Source of the DNA: Dicyema japonicum
Taxonomy: Eukaryota > Dicyemida > Rhombozoa > Dicyemidae
Direction of reading: 5' to 3'
Length of the DNA: 64,000 nucleotides
NCBI GenBank assembly: GCA_011109175.1
Contig: RDEW01000006.1
Location: 843,232 to 907,231 of the forward strand
Shown: piece after piece, positions 25,601 through 37,334 of the stretch
Layout: each line of letters opens with the position of its first letter
Position numbering within the stretch: the stretch's first letter is position 1
The notes under the pieces: generated by a model
Database searches by the model: none
What the model saw: the letters and a program-made list of their open reading frames with translations, nothing else
Told to the model about the DNA's origin: nothing
Translations under genes and position numbers: made by a program

Positions 25601-28319
25601 AGTACAGAGAATCCTTTAAAAGGTCTATCATTGGAACGGCCATCTTCTTTAAATTATCAAACAATTTTGAAGCTAATTTTGGATGTTGGATAACCAATAC
25701 AGGTACAAGTGAAGCAGCCATAACCTATAGTAACAATAAGTCATACTTGAAGTGATCTATTGGTTTCATGTTGGATTGACTCCATTATAGGTTTTACAAC
25801 GGGTGACACTCTCTCACCAATATCTTGGGTGAATAACACAGCCATAGAACTAGCCAGTCTCACTCTAGACTATTAACGACACAAAAACCTGTTTGTGTTG
25901 ATATATTGACTTTGACTACACTGTTTAATAATCAATGATAATGTGGAGCACAGTCTACCCAAGGCCTCAGATTTCTCACTTTCAGGCTCCAGCGAGTCAA
26001 TTACCTTAAGTAAGTCATCTTCTAAAGCCCTAGCTGAAGAACAAGTCCACGTTGTCCTAAAATGGGTATAAAATTAATACATGTCGTCAAATGAATGGCT
26101 AAAGCCAAGATTAGAGTACTCCACCAATGTAGTGTAACAAATCCCGTTCAGAGTAGATAGATTGCAGTAGTCCTCTTCGTAGCAGATTATCTCACCAAGC
26201 TGATCTTTAATAACAGACACAACATCGTCGTTTAATTGATACATCTTTTTGCTCAAAAACCAAATACTTTATAAACTCTTAAAATCTCCGTCAAAGTAAA
26301 GAGGACAACCTGTCTATGAACTGAATTTCTATGCGACAAATGACGACAAAAGAGCTTCTGTATAACATTAGACATTTCTCCAGATATTCTTTCAACCACA
26401 CGTGCTATCATACAACAAAGAGTGAGGCGTATTTTGTAAACAGTTTCTTCTCTTTCATTTGTGGGCAAAGTCGAAAGTTCCCCCTCCCCGATGTTAACTG
26501 TAGAAGACGGCTATAGAAATAATTGAGAGTACAAACAGAAAAGGCGAAACCAACATTAATAAGAGTTTCAGGGACAATTGACCCGATTCCCTGTGAAGCT
26601 AACAGCAACCACGTGTCGATCACAATCACAACTTGCAAATCATATAAGCTTGCTATAAATGGCTCAACCAAACATTCCCAGCACTAGTCATATAAGTCAA
26701 ACAACCTTGAACATGGATTCTCGAACATCAGAACGTATCTCCATGAAACAGAGGCTGAAAATGTGTTTCATAAAATGAAGGAGTATATCAAAGGTCAGAA
26801 GTGGAGGATTCTAAAATTAACCAATAAGAAACATGGGTCAGGATTAACGAAATAGCTTGACTGAAAGTTGAGAAGGCATTAAGTCGGAAGTGGAGATGAG
26901 CGTTTTCAAAAAAACTGACAATCCTATGCAAAAGCTTTTGGGAGAGATGTCTTGATAATATACAAGCAAATACTCTTTGAGGATCTCCCCATTCTTTTGA
27001 ATCAAGCAAGTTAGGAGAGAAAGAGCTTTATCAGAAGAGCATGAGAGGTCGCTAGTTTCGTTGAGGATTGTGATCGTATTATACGATACTTGTCGCAACT
27101 AAATAAGCTAAAAGACATTACTTGATGAAGGGAGGACAATTTGATGAATTGATCGACAACATTGGTTAATATAATCGCAGCTTGAGCAACGTTAACTTCC
27201 TCCTCGTTGACTGATAAGCACTCTTTAAGGTTGGATAAGAGGGTTGACCAAAGAGAGTCCGAAATATTAGTTGTCTATATAAAACAGTCTAACCAAACTT
27301 TATCCACAGAAATGTATTTGAATATAAGAAGTCCACTGTGCCTTACATTGTGATCCTGACAACCCAACATTCTCACAGACAGTGAAAGAAAAGCTGTGCA
27401 GATAGACTCGGAAAAACCGGCGAGGATATGAGAGAAAGACTGAGCAAGCGTCTCTCTGACGGGAGCAACCATCTGTTTGCTGACAAATTTGATACCTCCC
27501 CCGACACAAAATCCCCAAATTTATCCAAAACAAGAACGCAGATTATCCTGAGGGCAACAAAAACCAGCGAAATATGTTCATTGGTCGAAACAGGCTTGCA
27601 TGATCCATTTTCGGTTAACTTAGGAAGCCAAAACTGTCCCCCATTCTTCATCAGTTCTCTCAAAGCGACTGCAGATCCATGCCTAGTCTCCCAGTCAAGA
27701 TCAAAAATGCCATCAGTAATTACACGGAGTAGTCCAATCATGTTTGGTTCCTTTATAAGTGACATAACTACCATTTTCGTGGTCTTTTCCGGTAAAATGG
27801 AAGGCAAAATCTGTCCAATCGTTCTGTCACAAAAGTCAAGAACTGTTTGCTTATCATAAATCTGGTCGTTTTGGCGGGAATCAGTGTGTTTAATTCTTTT
27901 TGACTGAGACTGACCATCAGAAATCAAATTCGGAGAATCGGAAAGAAGGGGCATTCCACATGATAAAATATCTTCCAGTTTAAAAAGAGGTATGTTCTCA
28001 TTAAATTCGTCTTCTAACAGTTCGTTGTGTTCAGGAGGAAAGTTGAACGATTGCATGGCCACAGAGAGCATATATCCTGTTGCAATTCTGGTGTCCCAGG
28101 ACGGATCGGAAAGGCAGCAAATAACTCTGTCAAAAACTTTATCCGAGAAGCAGGAGAGTAGGGAAAGAGCAATCTGCTCAGCCGCGTTCTGTTTGATGGA
28201 TAAGTTGGATCCGTTCTCAAGAAGAGTAAAGAGTTTGACAAGAAGAGGAATTTTCTGTCCATTATGATGTCTGTGAGATTTCTAAAATTATAAAGGCATG
28301 AATCATACTCCATGGTCAA
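19667..28319 (-). CDS. BTAF1: TATA-binding-protein-associated ATPase MOT1/BTAF1 (multi-exon)
   Basis: Swi2/Snf2 ATPase that strips TBP from DNA; nuclear. The N-terminus (~28250-27960) reads [12 protein letters not shown]...[12 protein letters not shown] like BTAF1 HEAT repeats, and HEAT-type sequence runs to ~24800. The ATPase half has [26 protein letters not shown] (Walker A, ~24516), [28 protein letters not shown] (~21080), [33 protein letters not shown] and [18 protein letters not shown]. The C-terminus [13 protein letters not shown] is BTAF1-specific. Resolved introns: 19890-19914, 20137-20158, 20237-20267, 20388-20410, 20533-20556, 20632-20654, 20786-20808 (ends TG, not AG), 21020-21043, 21108-21131, 24300-24321, 24447-24468, 24601-24623. 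The ATPase is split between ...HKIILVS (~24258) and YEIIRHD (~21168) by transposons. The exact start is uncertain: M(T)ME at 28319 needs a 38-nt intron. Confidence 0.93.
21190..21690 (-). mobile_element. Integrase C-terminal fragment of an LTR/Ginger-type element (D1)
   Basis: Minus strand: a [15 protein letters not shown]-like piece, then [36 protein letters not shown] and [27 protein letters not shown]. The 'Y(K)xMN(R)xxxxHNxxxxFxxGDxV' order is the C-terminal part of retrovirus-like integrases. GDKV is followed by TGA where Trp is usual. It lies inside the block that splits MOT1 and is decayed. Confidence 0.6.
21745..21835 (+). repeat. Left terminal array of TAATAACTTTGTCA units
   Basis: Four spaced copies of the unit TAATAACTTTGTCA (last one lacking the C), matched by inverted copies at 24195-24257. 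Iterated terminal repeats of the Tc1/IS630-like element. Confidence 0.85.
21835..21975 (+). repeat. AT-rich tandem repeat (TTATTTATATTTTTGGGATTA)
   Basis: Six or so imperfect ~22-nt units built on GGATTATTATTTATATTT(TT). Subterminal to the transposon's left array. Confidence 0.85.
22349..23639 (+). mobile_element. Pogo/Tigger-like element, nested, internally deleted
   Basis: Flanked by TA on both sides (22347-22348 and 23640-23641), with perfect ~20-bp inverted ends starting CAGTAGGACCCCGCCCC. Both ends carry subterminal TTTGGGGCACCCTCTATA units in the same orientation. Inside, [17 protein letters not shown]...[19 protein letters not shown] (22596-) is the psq/CENP-B-type [13 protein letters not shown] and [21 protein letters not shown] (~22875-23010) are second-Asp and third-acidic blocks of pogo DDE transposases. 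The first-Asp block is deleted. It sits inside the transposase frame of the surrounding element. Confidence 0.85.
24195..24257 (-). repeat. Right terminal array of TTAATAACTTTGTCA units
   Basis: Three inverted copies of the unit (one lacks a base) immediately abutting the interrupted MOT1 exon. Confidence 0.85.
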
Positions 28320-29312
28320 TCATCGAAGTTTCACGTCACCTTATATATTAAACGGTAATATATTACGCTAATTATGATAATATATGGCGTCTGATTGGTC
28401 GAAAACTAACTTTTATTTTATTAATTTTAAATTAATTTATTTTACTTATTTTTTAATGTTACATATTTAATTTAGCTCTATGGTTAACTTCTGGGAATAT
28501 TATTGTATTTATTTCTATTCTGATTTTGTAAATTCATACTTCTTTGATTAGAAGACTTGTCTATAACAGTGGTTTACCATCAACTGTTGGAAAGCCATGC
28601 CTATGAGGACCAGATGCACTCTGGGTTAGCTATCTTCATTCTTGGAGGAATTATATTTGTTTGGTCCCCAGTTCACTTAAATTATTTCGAGAGCCGGTCT
28701 CCAACTTGTTGGTGAGTCTGAGGTAATTAACTAATAACTAGAAGCACGTTTTCAAATATTCTATTATCATTAAAATTTGAATATTTGCTTTAATTAGAAT
28801 TTTAATTTTGTGTTAACTATAGATCACATTGTTATTTTCATTGAACACGTGACTTTTCATTACCAGTAAAATCATAATTATGTTATTTCCCCAATTCAGT
28901 TTGGTAGTATTTCTCACAAGATGATTGCTATTGCCAACATGCCTTTTACATATTTTCCTCGTGTTTTTTTAGGGAAAACAAAAATTAGGGGAAATCTTCA
29001 TATGAATTGCTTCGAAAATCACAGCGGCATTTGTAAGATAAGGCAATCCAGCTTGCTGCGATTCACTGGTTTAGCATAGATAAGCATATCGATATTGGCA
29101 TGTACAAGACTTTTTGAAGTTATCTTCGCTTTGTGTATCAAGGTTTTTATCTCTTATTCCTGTTGATAGTAGCATACATTTATAATAGTGATTGTCTATG
29201 GCACCGACACAGACTGTTGTGACAAATATGACATCAAAGACAATCAAGAAGTGTTCTCGATAACAAACTTGTCATGCTAGGGGTGCTTTTATACAATTAA
29301 ACTTAAGAGTTT
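28320..29312. promoter_or_regulatory. Upstream region of MOT1; no motif identified
   Basis: AT-rich, non-coding. 28340-28460 is very AT-rich just upstream of the MOT1 start and presumably contains its promoter, but I see no specific element. The rest shows nothing. Confidence 0.25.
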
Positions 29313-29710
29313 TTGGAAAAATATGAAGTTATCCAATCCACCAGCAATTTCACCATTCCTCGGAAATCCCTCCTTGAATGTAGACGAAGCAATTCGGTCG
29401 GAATGACCTTCTTAATTGAAGAACGATCTTGCTACTTAATGGGTACTCTGGTTCTTTGCAGAAACGCAGATAACCACGGCTATTGCTCTTTGTGAACTCT
29501 TCCGAAAGGTGGAAAGGGATGGACTCTCCGACAAAAGAAGAAGATTCAAGGTTTCTCGTTGCATTAAAACCTCAAGACATGATAGGGATATTCTTTTTTC
29601 TGAGAAATGATCCAGTGATATATCTTGATAATGAAGGCTGCAAGAGAGAGCTCTTCTCATTATTGCTTTTGACACATACCACTTCCGAGGTCAAGAATTT
29701 ATCGATGTGA
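29313..29710 (+). other. Open frames of unknown nature
   Basis: Plus frames join as RNADNHGYCSL-CELFRKVERDGLSDKRRRFKVSRC if one frame shift is allowed at ~29492. No domain recognised. Could be a decayed retroelement ORF. Confidence 0.25.
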
Positions 29711-30489
29711 CGTGTGAAAGTTATTGAAATGTCGTGACATCCAAGATTTATGTCTTCCAGTATGAATAAGGAGATTACCTAAGAACCTCTATCTGAATTG
29801 ATTAGTGTAAATCACTATATAGAAGCACATTGATGCCACAAGGCACATAACCGGTGATAAACCCGGTTGAGGTATGAGTGGACCTCCAAAGCGATAGAGG
29901 GAGATCTATCTTTAGGGAATGACTAGATCGTCTGTATAGGATGATGACAGCCCATTTAGATCATCAATTCTTGGATATCATGGATGAATGAGTTAACGGT
30001 ATTAATCACAGTGAAAGTCTTGTAATGTTCCATTGGTACCCGTAGAGATCTATAATTCCTATTATGATAGTGAAATCTTGCACGTAACCAGAAAAAAAAC
30101 TCGCATCCACAGTTGCTGTTCGGACTATATCTGTCGTAAATATTTATTTTCTTAGTGAGAACCTCCAATGGCCATGAGTAGGTCTGAGTTTTCCACATTA
30201 TTTTTGGTTAAAGGTGGTGTTAGGCGTGGTTTTGGTTTTCATTGTTTACATGTAATGTTTCACATGTAGGAGACGATCCAAGTATTCGTGTGTTCGTATG
30301 TAGGTTTGTAGGACTGGTACTGGGATTATGCACGAGTGTTTGTGAGGAGATAGTTAACAATCAACAGGAGTTTGTTAGATAGAAGGATGTCATAATATAA
30401 CAATGGTCCTCGGTTTGATTCCCTTATTGGCTTCTGGGACGAAGGTTTTTCTTTTTTTTCTTTGTTGTTTATTTTATCCTTTTGAGCAA
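29711..30489. other. Unassigned
   Basis: No coding evidence or repeat match that I can support. Confidence 0.3.
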
Positions 30490-30610
30490 AGATGGAGTCA
30501 AATGATCCATTTGTTTCAGGTGACACCCAGTGCTAGGATAAAAAGAAAAAGGATCATTTCATCTCTTCCATTTCATTGAAGGGGTTCCCACAACTGCGAA
30601 CAATGAATGT
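30490..30610 (-). repeat. Dispersed repeat R1 (copy 2)
   Basis: Reverse complement aligns with 13733-13830. In one frame it reads ILFLFILALGVT-stop-NKW, compatible with a strongly decayed 2A-like leader. Confidence 0.5.
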
Positions 30611-31083
30611 TTTTTCTCTCCCCGATAGTTCTGGATGAATTTGTTGGTCTATCTGCTTCTGCGATTTGTCATCAACTGTAAACTTTTTTTTCGTTTATTT
30701 TGAAATCGGGTAAGATAAGGTCACTGCTGTAAAAAGCCAGATCAATATTCAGAAGGTAGCTGGAAGAAGGAATAACTTTGTTGTCTTCCCAGGGTGGGTT
30801 CCAAGAGTTTATCTATAGATGGGGGTACAGTGTTTTGATCCGACAATCTAACTGCACGATTGACTGGTTTTATATTTTTCGATTTCAGGTGCCGGAGACG
30901 ATACGTAGGTGATGATCTCCCTTTGATTAGTTGAATGAGACAAGTGATGGCAATTCTTTGTTGTGGGTCACCTCCTCGAGGAGAAAAATAAATGTTATGT
31001 CTAACAATTGACCCTCTTTACTTCCCATTAAATCCTCTTTCACTTGATTATTATTATTAAAAGCACTCCCGAGAAAACATAAA
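30611..31083. other. Unassigned
   Basis: Nothing recognised. Confidence 0.3.
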
Positions 31084-31500
31084 TTAGTTAAGTTTCCCTT
31101 GTGCCGTATTTCTAATCATCCTCTCCGTCAACCTCGACCATGATCCTCTGTTGCGCGCTAGTTCTCTTAGGTAGTCCAGGTCGTTCGCCAAATTTAGTTT
31201 CATACCATCTGCCAATAGGTCTTCGTTCAAGATAGTCGGAAGTGTCGTTCTTGGTCTTACGCGAAATCCGGTTCCTGTGTGTGCGAAGTAGTTGACCATT
31301 GCAAAATTTGATGGGACCTGGTCATTTAAACGTCTTATTGAAAATATCATCTGACAGCACGCCGTATTTGCATTTTTATAAAGGTTTGCATCAGAGATCT
31401 TCATAGGCCAGTTAATCTTGATTACCGATTTGAGCTGATCTCTGTGGAAAAAGTAAAGACGGTCCATTTCCCGTTTAGAGATTCCCTAAATGCCAGAGTT
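31084..31500 (-). mobile_element. LINE family A C-terminal fragment (A4)
   Basis: A 127-codon open minus frame: LYFFHRDQLKSVIKINWPMKI..., then RPRTTLPTILNEDL and NDLDYLRELARNRGSWSRL. It is the cleanest example of the family A tail and still open over ~380 nt, so possibly a younger copy. Truncated 5' of this region. Confidence 0.75.
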
Positions 31501-32559
31501 GTAGGTTAGTACCGGGATGACAAAAGCTTTGTATATTCTAAACCTGGTGTTTAGTTCTATCCTCTTCTTGTGACTAGGTCGCATACCAGTTGGTATTTCT
31601 TGTGAGTTTGTTTAAGTCCTCTCTTATGATTCAGGACCCACGTAGTACCGTGTGATGTCATGTGGCTACTTGATTAAAAATTTCTCTACTTCCTTCTTTT
31701 GGTGTCATCGGATCCACATTGTTTAAAAGAGCTCACTGTCTGGCCGGTATTCTAAATAACGCACCTCTTCATTCCATTGGGAGACAACTTTTCTCCCTGG
31801 CGATGAGTTCTGGGTGTGACCCCATCTTCTAGTAGGAGCTTTATTGGAATGTGTCAGGATCACGGGATTAGCAGTTTGGTTTTATTACTTTTTAATATCT
31901 AAAAGTCTCTCGTTTAACGTCAGGGGGATCTCGAAGATATGGATGAGGAAATCACTGTGATTTAAAGAAGTAAGTATCTCTATCTGATGTTTTCAAGAAA
32001 CGAAGATCTCTGATGTATTCTATGAACACTATCTCGTTCTTACGAAGGGTCGATGATAAATAGTGACCATAAAATGGTAATTGGGAAGTTCTGCCTAAGA
32101 AATACTACACATATATGACAGAAGCTCTGGACCCAGCCGCTACTGGATTGAGAGCCACCTAAGTGCACTGCCGACTGATATGACTACACAGGACCTATGA
32201 GACCAGAATAGAAGCATTATTTTTCTTGCCGCAAACACACACCTTGGGTGAGACAACAGACAGCTGGAAACATGTCACTGGGCCACCCTGACTCGTTATT
32301 ATTGCCAAAACATAAACGAAAAATGTGGATAGTATAAATACGACTGATAAGCAAATCAATAACAAACTTCGAGCTGAACGAAATTTTATCAGTAAAAGAA
32401 GCTTAATAATGAACATTCAAAGGACGTCTTTTTCACACCTTAGAGAGTTAGGACAACTAAAGACAATGCACATACGTCCAGTCATATTGTTAAACACATT
32501 ACCCAAAGTTCTTGCATCTGTTGCTTTGAACAGCTTATGCTTAAAAGAATACGTCAGAA
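31501..32559. other. Unassigned, probably decayed repeat
   Basis: Short frames only. Position between two family A fragments suggests decayed LINE sequence, without direct support. Confidence 0.3.
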
Positions 32560-33060
32560 AGCCACAGCGGAGGAAGGTCGACAGCGGACATGTGGATTCA
32601 TAGGTGGCGGTGTACAATAGGTCAAAGATATAAAAATGGCACGACCATATTGTGGATCGATATGTCAAGAGCTATCGACACTATTATTAGACAAAAGCTA
32701 ATGGATGTCCTACAACAATTTGTGGACCGATCGTTGCAAAGGATTATCCGAATACTGCTATCTAGTACAGATCTGTCAGTCAGGATAGGAAAAACTATAT
32801 CCAGGCTTTTCAAAACAACAATCGGCACTCCTCAGGGAGATTCTCTCTCTTACTATTTTTGATACATCTAGAAGCCGCACTAAGGGATCTAAGAACGTGT
32901 TACGAATAGAGGAAGTCATGTACGTGGATGATTTGGATTTCATATCCGAGGATAAAGAAGCTATCTCACATTCAAATAAAATGCTGGTCCTTGGGTCTGT
33001 TCGATTGCGGAATCGATGGATCTCGATACGTTTCACAGAAGACAACTAAGAGTGTTATTT
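32560..33060 (+). mobile_element. LINE family A reverse transcriptase fragment (A5)
   Basis: TTILWIDMSRAIDTIIRQKLMDVLQQ (catalytic Asp block, matches A3), TTIGTPQGDSLS (block B), then after a frameshift EVMYVDDLDFISEDKEAI (YVDD catalytic box, ~32915-32950). No C-terminal tail. Confidence 0.8.
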
Positions 33061-33727
33061 GACATGCAGTGTTCTGCCGACCCCCAGGATTGTGATAGTC
33101 CTTCAGGCTGTCGGGGAACTTTCTGTTTCCTCGGTTATGAAGTATGCCGACAATATTCTGAAGGGATTTGCGACTGGATGTGCCATAATTTTGTCAACCT
33201 TTGGATCCGTTCTTATTTTCGGATTTGAACCCAATTCTCTGTTTTTTTGGAATGCTGTTTGTGGGTCTTTCAACATTTATCTATTCGAATTATCCCCATA
33301 ATGCCTCTAAATAGTCCATTACTTTCGTTTCAAAGATCCCTTGACTTTGGTTTATTCAATTTCAATAAATCTTTAAAATTGATAACTATTCTATTGATTC
33401 TAGACAAAATGCTTCATTGATTTAAAACATGGACATCTGTTGAGTTGAGTATTGATCTCCCTGCCATGATGGACGTTCTCTCTCGCACAATAGCTATTAA
33501 GATCAACTGGAGTGGCCAGGCTATGAATGTAGTCAGGCTCCCCTCGCTTATTAAAATAGACTTAATTACTTACTAAAATTTAAATTGCTAATTATGGGAT
33601 TTTAGAAGACCACGTGACTGGTTGTTTGTGTAATCACAATGGAATTTCTTAATCATCGCATGTTTAGTAATATCAGCTTCGGAGAGGTGAAACGTCATAG
33701 TGTCACTTATTGTCTGTTTCCCTTGAC
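33061..33727. other. Unassigned
   Basis: Two short plus frames (33016-33301) without recognisable domain. Confidence 0.3.
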
Positions 33728-33880
33728 AGTAGCCAGAGAAATTCTTTGGAACAGCACTCGGTTTCTCGACGCTTGTTACTCATTTTTGATTTTATGGACC
33801 CAAGTGATCTTAGAGAAGAGATCTTATGGCCCCGAAGACTCGTTTCGACGACAACGGGCTGTACATGGAATCTGGAAAAA
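33728..33880 (+). repeat. Dispersed repeat E, segment 1
   Basis: GCCAGAGAAATTCTTTGGAA, then a TTTC(T/C)CGACGCT stretch and a GATCTTAGA(G/A)AAGAGA stretch, align along ~150 nt with 34765-34920 in the same orientation. Non-coding in both copies. Confidence 0.75.
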
Positions 33881-34675
33881 ATATAATATTTCTCAGTGAA
33901 TATTGAAAATCGACAGAAACGTGCTTATTTTTGCTTCAAAGATTTTTATAAATTAAAATGTCCATGTTTAATCGAATCATTGAAACGTGTTTTTTTTCTT
34001 TTAAAATTTTCGTATTCCCATCAAAAATGTCTATACTTAATGAACCTACTCAAGTTGAGGGGTTCTCACAATGGTGGATAGATGTGATACTTAGAAAAAT
34101 GAGCTTTAATTTGGTTGGGGGAACCGTATAAAACTTCTTTCAGACATATCCAGAGTTATTGGAGTACTAATACGAGAGTGTCGGGCAAAATCCAGATGGT
34201 TCCGACTTTGAATCTCGCTGTTGTCCACTCAAGCTGAAGGTTTCACGCATCCATGACTTCAACGGTGAACACCTCACTGCGGAAGTTTAGCATATGGAGG
34301 AGACTCACACGTAACAAAAAGAAGTTAAGAATAATCTTCGACCTTCTTTCAACGATTAGTTGGTATAACCGTTAAATACTCTAAAATAAAGTTTGATCCT
34401 ACACACGTGGAGTTATAAGCATTATGGATCCCGTGAAAGTGGTTTTTTGTTGTAGTATTGTGATCCACAAAGAACTCAGGGATCTCAAATAAGATATCAA
34501 CCCTCAAAGACAAAATTCAGATTGTATCTATTTTTCAAATCGAGGACACTCAGAAGCCACGACTGGATTTTAGCCAATCCCATCCAAAGCCTCAGCAAAC
34601 CAAGCTTCTGGGGCGTCTGCTATTGATGGAAATAAAACTTCCCACCTGGGATGCTCTATTCCAATTGACAGAGCC
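33881..34675. other. Unassigned
   Basis: Nothing recognised. Confidence 0.3.
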
Positions 34676-34920
34676 TCCGATCCAGAATATTGGACTCGCG
34701 ATCATGAGAAGTAATACCTGAAGGCAATAATGGAGACCTTGACATAAAAATGACTCCCCTGACAAATGCCAGAGAAATTCTTTGGAACAACCATTCGGTT
34801 TCCCGACGCTCGTTGCTGACTTTCGAATTCATTTACGCAAGCGATCTTAGAAAAGAGACCGTCTTGGGCTTGAAGACTCCACTTGTCTCGACAACAATGG
34901 GTGAATATGGAATCTTGTAG
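34676..34920 (+). repeat. Dispersed repeat E, segments 2 and 1
   Basis: 34676-34745 (CCAGAATATTGGACTCGCGA ... AATAATGGAGACC) aligns with 39325-39400. 34765-34920 aligns with 33728-33880. So one larger repeat is represented by overlapping fragments. Confidence 0.75.
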
Positions 34921-34990
34921 AGAGACTGTTTTCCGTTCTAAAAAATTATTATAATGAAAATAATTCAATTAATAAAATTAAAATTATTTT

Positions 34991-35640
34991 TTGTGTCAGA
35001 TATTTGCTTTGACAAAAAACAAATGGAAAATACTAACTTATTCCTCTACACTTTCAAAAATGACTAAAATCATTTCTCAGAGAGACAGACTGGGACGTTC
35101 CATGTTTATGTCAAAAAAATGTGCCCGTTACCTTTTAAACGGAGTCCCACAAGGTACTGTCCTCTCTCCTGCGTTTTTAACCTCCACCTTAGTAGCACAC
35201 CCGAGCTGGAAGACATGCTGGTCCTGTCATACGCGGACGACTTTATCCTCGCCGCCTCTGATCGCCTCAAAACGCGTTTCGATTCTATAGAGTCTGGTTA
35301 TTAACCAACCACATCTCCCCTTCTTTCTTCAAGTCTAGCATCATATTATTCACCCCCGACAGACGCCAGCTAAATACAAAACCACAGCAGAAAATCTTCG
35401 GAGAAGTCCTCCTTATCTCAAAAACTCAGAAAATCCTGGAGTTGTATATGACTAATGGCTCACATTCTCCACACACGTGGACCACATAGTCACAAAAGAA
35501 AACAAGAAAAGCACGACCACATCTTCACCAAAGCAAGTATGGAACGATCTACTGGATGCCCCTTCTTCTGATAGGTGACTCAGAGCCTACCCTAGATAGA
35601 GAAATGAGGATGATCCTAACACAATACTTCCTCCTAAAAG
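34991..35640 (+). mobile_element. LINE family B reverse transcriptase fragment (B9)
   Basis: LLNGVPQGTVLSPAF (block B) followed, one frame over, by TPELEDMLVLSYADDFILAASD with an intact YADD box (~35190-35265). Later segments correspond to the FKSSIILFTPDRRQ and LGV-FD-like region. Frameshifted. Confidence 0.75.
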
Positions 35641-37330
35641 ATTCTGTCATTTGTGAACATTAAATTAGAAAAAAATCTAATTTATTTCCAAACTTCTTAT
35701 TATTTATATAGTAAAAATTATCTTCTTATAGTAAAAAGTATCCCTTTCCCTTTTATGGGATCCTTTTCCTTTTATGGATGATATCTCATTTCGGCTAGCC
35801 AATCGACCATTCAGCCAATTGGCTATTTATGGTTTTGTTAGTTGTTTATATTAATTTTAATTATATAAATCGATAATTAATTAGTCTGATTATTAAATTG
35901 TTCACAAAGATAGTAAGATAGTTTCTATCTCCAATATGTGCTTGTGTGGGTTTGTAGAAGCATTAAGCCAAGATGATGTCTCTTTTGGAGTGCTTTGGGA
36001 TCACGTGCCTTTGAAGTTTTCGTTTCATTTTCAGTTCTGAAAAAATTGACCCTTAAGTATCGAACCCAGGTCATACTTTTAAACAAGCCAAGGATCAGAA
36101 GAGAAGGAAGTACCGAAGCATTTCACTGATCACTTGTTTGTCCCATTTTATGTTGAGTCTTCAGGAATCCTTGGTCCATAAGCTAACGATCTAGTCCGTC
36201 AGATCTGCTCAATGATCCAAATGGTCACCAAGGTTCCACGTGAAACCTGATGTCTTCGAAAGCGTATCACGATAGTTATGTCAGAGGAAACAAGGTAGCC
36301 ATTCAACCTTCATAAATAAATCCAATTATTTTTTGTTTTTCAGTTTGCAAAATTCATCAATTTTGTCAAAACTTATTGGTACCTTAAAAATAAGATTTTT
36401 GATCCCTTAGTTATATAATTACCACCACTTTCCTGGTGGATTAGAGGAGGAGGTTATCCTAGTGTTTAGTTTTAATGAATATTCAGTTAGGTTAAAGACA
36501 GTACAAACTCCCGACTTTTCGGGGTGGCCTTAACATCAGATTTGTCTTCCTGCTTTTCTTTCTCCGTTATCCTAGACCGTTGTGGAAACTGAAAAAAGAA
36601 GGACGAGGCAGGTAGTCCACAGGCACGTAGCAGGCTATGCTGAATACCCTGGAATTATTGGCCATACTTGGAGGAACTCTGCACTAGTAGACTTAATACT
36701 TCAATATCTGTGAGTGAGTTCAAGAAAATCGCTATAAACAATTAGGGCTAGATGAGGAGTACTGGTATAAAGGTGCGGGACCACATGGCCACAGTATTCA
36801 GAAATAACAAACATCAGAGTTTTGATGCATGCAGTCAAGCATGTATGTGAGGTCTTCGTGCTGGACCTCGCTTCAGTGGCAAATGTCCCTTTTGCGGACA
36901 GTAGAGTTCCCCACAAAATAGCATGGTTAACGGAGAACTATACAAACAGCCTCCGTAATAATCAGAAATTGTGAACATTGTTTATTCAAAACCATAACCA
37001 AAAGTATTAATGACCGAAAGATTAAATCACAGTACATTTATGTTCTTTTAATCTATCAAATCTATGATCTGGTGGTAAACCTCATTTTTTTAAAAGTACT
37101 TTTTCTTTTTTTATCATTTCGTCATATTTGGCAGCAACAACTTTAAAATTGCTGACCAAAAAAGTTATTAATGACCCGCGTTATTCTGTTTGATTTCACG
37201 GTTTAACAGGAACAATTAATGGGGGTACTGAGCGGGATTTCTAGATGAATCGAGTCTAAGGATGACCCGAATTCTACTTTCAACACTGAGCTCCTTGTGA
37301 GAGTTGGAAAGACCTATTCAAAAAATTTGA
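35641..37330 (+). repeat. Dispersed repeat E, further segments
   Basis: 35650-35672, 35967-36005 (GCCAAGATGATGTCTCTTTT) and 36859-36930 (CGCTTCAGTGGCAAATGTCC ... ATAGCATGGTTAAC) align, in the same order and strand, with 40141-40170, 40172-40212 and 40265-40333. The spacing differs greatly, so one copy has lost or gained sequence. Between these, nothing coding is recognised. Confidence 0.65.
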
Positions 37331-37334
37331 AACA

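Noticed and set aside
27428-28267. Plus-strand open frames of 143 and 91 codons
   Set aside because: They lie antisense to MOT1 HEAT-repeat exons and have no domain of their own.
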